From: Lachnospiraceae bacterium UBA1721
GTDB taxonomy: Bacteria > Bacillota > Clostridia > Lachnospirales > Lachnospiraceae
Assembly (NCBI GenBank): GCA_002317155.1
Contig: DCIR01000023.1
Coordinates: 1 to 7,657, forward strand
Length of the DNA stretch: 7,657 bases
Direction: 5' to 3'
Positions 6,549 to 7,657 of the stretch are shown piece by piece. The notes beneath the pieces were generated by a model. That model saw only the letters and a program-made list of their open reading frames with translations, ran no database searches and was not told the DNA's origin. How positions within the stretch are numbered: position 1 is the stretch's first letter; the number at the start of each line of letters is the position of its first letter. The position numbers and the translations under genes are program-made.

Positions 6549-6573
6549 GATTCGGGTGGTACCGACCCAAATC
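6549..6573 (-). promoter_or_regulatory. 25-bp dyad at the predicted transcription start of the importer operon
   Basis: GATT and GGGT on one side mirror ACCC and AATC on the other around a GGTACC-containing centre, with one mismatched pair between the half-arms. The dyad begins about seven bases downstream of the -10 box, so it is either an operator over the start site or a hairpin at the extreme 5' end of the mRNA. As minus-strand RNA the mismatch becomes a U-G pair, giving a continuous 9-bp stem with a 7-base loop. No T-run follows, so it is not a terminator for the upstream lipoprotein gene. Confidence 0.6.
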
Positions 6574-6580
6574 CGCATGT

Positions 6581-6608
6581 TTTATATTTAACAGCCATTG
6601 AAATTCAA
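6581..6608 (-). promoter_or_regulatory. Predicted promoter of the binding protein-permease operon
   Basis: TTGAAT (6603-6608) and TATAAA (6581-6586) on the minus strand are separated by 16 bp, each matching the sigma-A consensus in five or four of six bases. The start would fall near 6574 with a leader of about 85 bases. The promoter begins 25 bp past the stop of the upstream lipoprotein gene, which has no clear terminator, so some read-through is possible. Confidence 0.6.
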
Positions 6609-6632
6609 CGACTATAAATACCACTTGGAATA

Positions 6633-7178
6633 TTACTGTTTCTTGAGCATCGCCCACGGATATTCAACCGTAAGTGTATTGCCATCAAGTACATAATAAA
6701 TAATTGTGTCATAATACTGATCGTTATATATGCAAAGAATAGTTCCTTCTTCTTCATTAACGAAATAACGACCCGGTATATAACTGTCTTCTCTGAAGGT
6801 TCCTTCAGTAGTAAACTCGTAATTTGATCTACCGTTGTCAGCGAGCCAGTAACCAATCAGTCCGTCCGCATCGCCTTCACCCTGGTAATGATAAGTCATA
6901 GGCTCATATACATACATCACATCGCCGTCAAACTTATATTTGCGTTCAAAGGTTTCATCCTTAGATGAAAATTCCAACACACCGTCTTTATCAACGTATG
7001 TATAAGCAGTACCTTTGTAATCAACTTTGCCGCCGGTCTTAAAATCAATGATTACTTTTTCTGTATCATAGTTATAAGTCCACTTGCCAAAGAATTTATC
7101 CTTCTCTCCGCATCCAATCATGCAAAAGCATATTGCCATCATCAACGAAAGAGCTACGAATCTACTTATCTTTTTCAT
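6633..7178 (-). CDS. Small lipoprotein with two tandem beta-rich modules, function unknown
   Basis: This 181-residue protein begins with a lipoprotein signal peptide; lipobox MIGC makes C23 the lipidated residue, so it sits on the outer face of the membrane. The mature part has two similar modules, 29-93 and 107-174. Shared anchors are G-x-W (31-33 and 109-111), an acidic residue plus F (45-46 and 121-122), T-x-G (48-50 and 124-126), a hydrophobic-DG-acidic/Asn turn (83-86 and 164-167) and a closing E/Y-P (92-93 and 173-174). The pattern suggests lipocalin-like beta sheets, and no catalytic motif is seen. AGAGG (7184-7188) is five bases from the ATG. The gene has its own dyad-rich promoter 145 bp ahead of the binding-protein gene. 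Whether it belongs to the sugar system is unknown. Confidence 0.85.
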   Translation of the reverse strand: MKKISRFVALSLMMAICFCMIGCGEKDKFFGKWTYNYDTEKVIIDFKTGGKVDYKGTAYTYVDKDGVLEFSSKDETFERKYKFDGDVMYVYEPMTYHYQGEGDADGLIGYWLADNGRSNYEFTTEGTFREDSYIPGRYFVNEEEGTILCIYNDQYYDTIIYYVLDGNTLTVEYPWAMLKKQ

Positions 7179-7192
7179 ATCAACCTCTGTCG

Positions 7193-7221
7193 GAAATAAA
7201 GAGAGTCCTCTCCTTTATTTC
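7193..7221 (-). promoter_or_regulatory. Leader hairpin just before the lipoprotein start
   Basis: A 13-bp inverted repeat with a single bulged G and a very tight loop lies 14 bases upstream of the lipoprotein ATG. It is followed by ordinary sequence rather than a T-run in either direction, so it is not an intrinsic terminator. Its 5' arm contains GGAGAGG (7207-7213), a decoy or standby ribosome site, while the working AGAGG (7184-7188) stays outside the stem. Confidence 0.55.
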
Positions 7222-7248
7222 AAATACATTTTCCTTCAAAACCATATG

Positions 7249-7273
7249 TAAGTAAATGTAAACATTTTACTTA
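7249..7273. promoter_or_regulatory. 25-bp inverted repeat over the predicted lipoprotein transcription start
   Basis: TAAGTAAATGT (7249-7259) mirrors ACATTTTACTTA (7262-7273) with one extra base in the right arm. It touches the -10 box and covers the predicted start near 7266, the classical place for a repressor operator. The arms are AT-only apart from two G-C pairs per arm, so an RNA hairpin role is less likely. Confidence 0.5.
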
Positions 7274-7302
7274 TTAAAGCATATTTTTTACATAATGTTC
7301 AA
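7273..7302 (-). promoter_or_regulatory. Predicted promoter of the small lipoprotein gene
   Basis: Minus-strand TTGAAC (7297-7302) and TTTAAT (7273-7278) are 18 bp apart, and TG sits one base upstream of the -10 box, making it an extended -10. The leader would be about 88 bases. The surrounding DNA is very AT-rich, which raises the chance of accidental matches. Confidence 0.5.
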
Positions 7303-7312
7303 AATTTGGACA
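7296..7312. promoter_or_regulatory. 17-bp near-palindrome overlapping the lipoprotein -35 box
   Basis: TGTTCAAA and TTTGGACA are mirrored around a single central base, with seven of eight positions matching. It overlaps the predicted -35 hexamer at 7297-7302. It could be a second operator, bound by a different protein from the one at the start-site repeat. Confidence 0.35.
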
Positions 7313-7345
7313 TTTTTTCACGGTTTTTATTAACATTTGCATAGT

Positions 7346-7360
7346 ATGAAAACGTTTTTT
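7346..7360 (+). promoter_or_regulatory. cre-like sequence (possible CcpA or LacI-family operator)
   Basis: ATGAAAACGTTTTTT matches the Bacillus cre consensus WTGNAANCGNWNNCW at all fixed positions except the C near the end, and contains the perfect palindrome AAAACGTTTT (7349-7358). It lies about 85-90 bp upstream of the predicted lipoprotein start, a position reported for activation rather than repression. Clostridial operators of this family vary. Confidence 0.35.
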
Positions 7361-7370
7361 GTCCCTTCTT

Positions 7371-7401
7371 TTGCGTAATTTCGCATCCAAAATTGTATAA
7401 T
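7371..7401 (+). promoter_or_regulatory. Possible plus-strand promoter facing the right flank
   Basis: A perfect TATAAT (7396-7401) is preceded by TTGCGT (7371-7376) at a long 19-bp spacing. It would drive a transcript of roughly 190 bases through the hairpin cluster to the T-run near 7600. Given the AT content, a perfect -10 alone is weak evidence. Confidence 0.3.
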
Positions 7402-7508
7402 ATGTATACTTTTTTAGCCATTTTGCCCTCGATATGCTTTTGCTTTTTAGTCACAATACACAACCCATCTGTCGTTCATTCAAATTTACTAAATATTTTA
7501 TGTAAAAT
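7402..7508. other. Gene-free AT-rich spacer
   Basis: I find no gene and no clear site here. A 70-codon open frame on the plus strand crosses this stretch and the hairpins beyond it, but its ATG overlaps the -10 box at 7396-7401, has no ribosome binding site, and its product shows no recognisable pattern. Confidence 0.5.
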
Positions 7509-7602
7509 AGAATCTCGCTTGCGAGATTCTCCGCCTGCGGCGGGTCAATTTATCGACATCTTCCTATCCGCCGCAGTGCGATCCTCGCAGAGCGTTTTTA
7601 TT
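7509..7602 (+). terminator. Hairpin cluster with alternative pairings ending in a T-run
   Basis: A perfect 10-bp palindrome with a TT centre (7509-7530) is followed directly by CCGCC/GGCGG (7531-7535 with 7539-7543). The latter's right half can instead form a perfect 8-bp stem with 7568-7575, so the two are exclusive. A last 5-bp hairpin (7577-7589) precedes GAGCG and a T-rich tract (7595-7603) on the plus strand. The final hairpin and T-tract look like an intrinsic terminator with a slightly distant T-run. The upstream alternatives resemble an attenuator or a compact structured RNA. The remaining bases to 7657 hold an isolated TATAAT at 7630-7635 without a good -35. Confidence 0.5.
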
Positions 7603-7657
7603 TAACTCCCTTTTTACATTTGTGTGTTTTATAATATAGACAGATAAAATTCCAGTT

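Noticed and set aside
6489..6578. N-terminal extension of the binding protein from an in-frame ATG at 6578
   Set aside because: It would place 30 residues before a clear lipoprotein signal peptide, lacks a ribosome binding site, and overlaps the promoter and dyad. The ATG at 6488 has a strong AAGGAGGAG.
6605..6856. Alternative-frame minus-strand open frame overlapping the lipoprotein end
   Set aside because: It overlaps the lipoprotein gene in another frame and has no start signals or plausible composition.
7393..7605. 70-codon plus-strand open frame in the right flank
   Set aside because: Its ATG overlaps a -10 box, no Shine-Dalgarno is present, and its second half is made of palindromic GC-rich hairpins. 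The product has no recognisable pattern.
7630..7635. TATAAT near the right edge as a promoter for a gene beyond the window
   Set aside because: No -35-like hexamer occurs at usable spacing; TTTACA at 7613-7618 is only 11 bp away.

Overview
The window looks like a chromosomal segment from a moderately AT-rich Gram-positive anaerobe of the Clostridia, most likely a Lachnospiraceae member of the Butyrivibrio/Pseudobutyrivibrio type. This is inferred from strong AGGAGG-type ribosome binding sites, a carbohydrate-binding lipoprotein with a Thr/Ser/Gly/Asn linker, a CUT1-type sugar importer without its own ATPase, and a YesM/YesN-style two-component system. The genus is an impression from style, not a database result.

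All six supported genes are on the minus strand. In transcription order (right to left) they are a small two-module lipoprotein (7178-6633), an extracellular solute-binding lipoprotein (6488-5157), two ABC permeases (5078-3999 and 3995-3132), a membrane histidine kinase of the His_kinase/YesM type (3003-1237) and a short REC-AraC response regulator (1217-474). The binding protein and permeases form one importer for an unidentified sugar or oligosaccharide. No ABC ATPase is present, so a shared MsmX-like ATPase encoded elsewhere is expected. The kinase and regulator are a likely sensory pair for the same substrate, on a separate transcript behind a strong terminator (3078-3116).

The regulatory layout is unusually legible. 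Each of three predicted minus-strand promoters (before the lipoprotein, the binding protein and the kinase) has an inverted repeat at or just after the predicted start of transcription. Between the binding-protein gene and the permeases lies a strong hairpin with a T-run; its 3' arm contains the GGAGG that should serve the first permease, so one structure may both end most transcripts and limit permease translation. The lipoprotein leader carries further dyads and a cre-like sequence.

The two gene-free flanks are full of palindromes. Positions 133-368 can fold into a closed multi-branched structure with a three-way junction; its wobble pairs fit only a plus-strand RNA, so it is reported as a candidate structured RNA converging on the regulator gene. 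The right flank (7402-7657) has a perfect 10-bp palindrome followed by two mutually exclusive GC-rich hairpins and a T-run. These two elements are the most likely undescribed features; both are sequence-based inferences without homology support.
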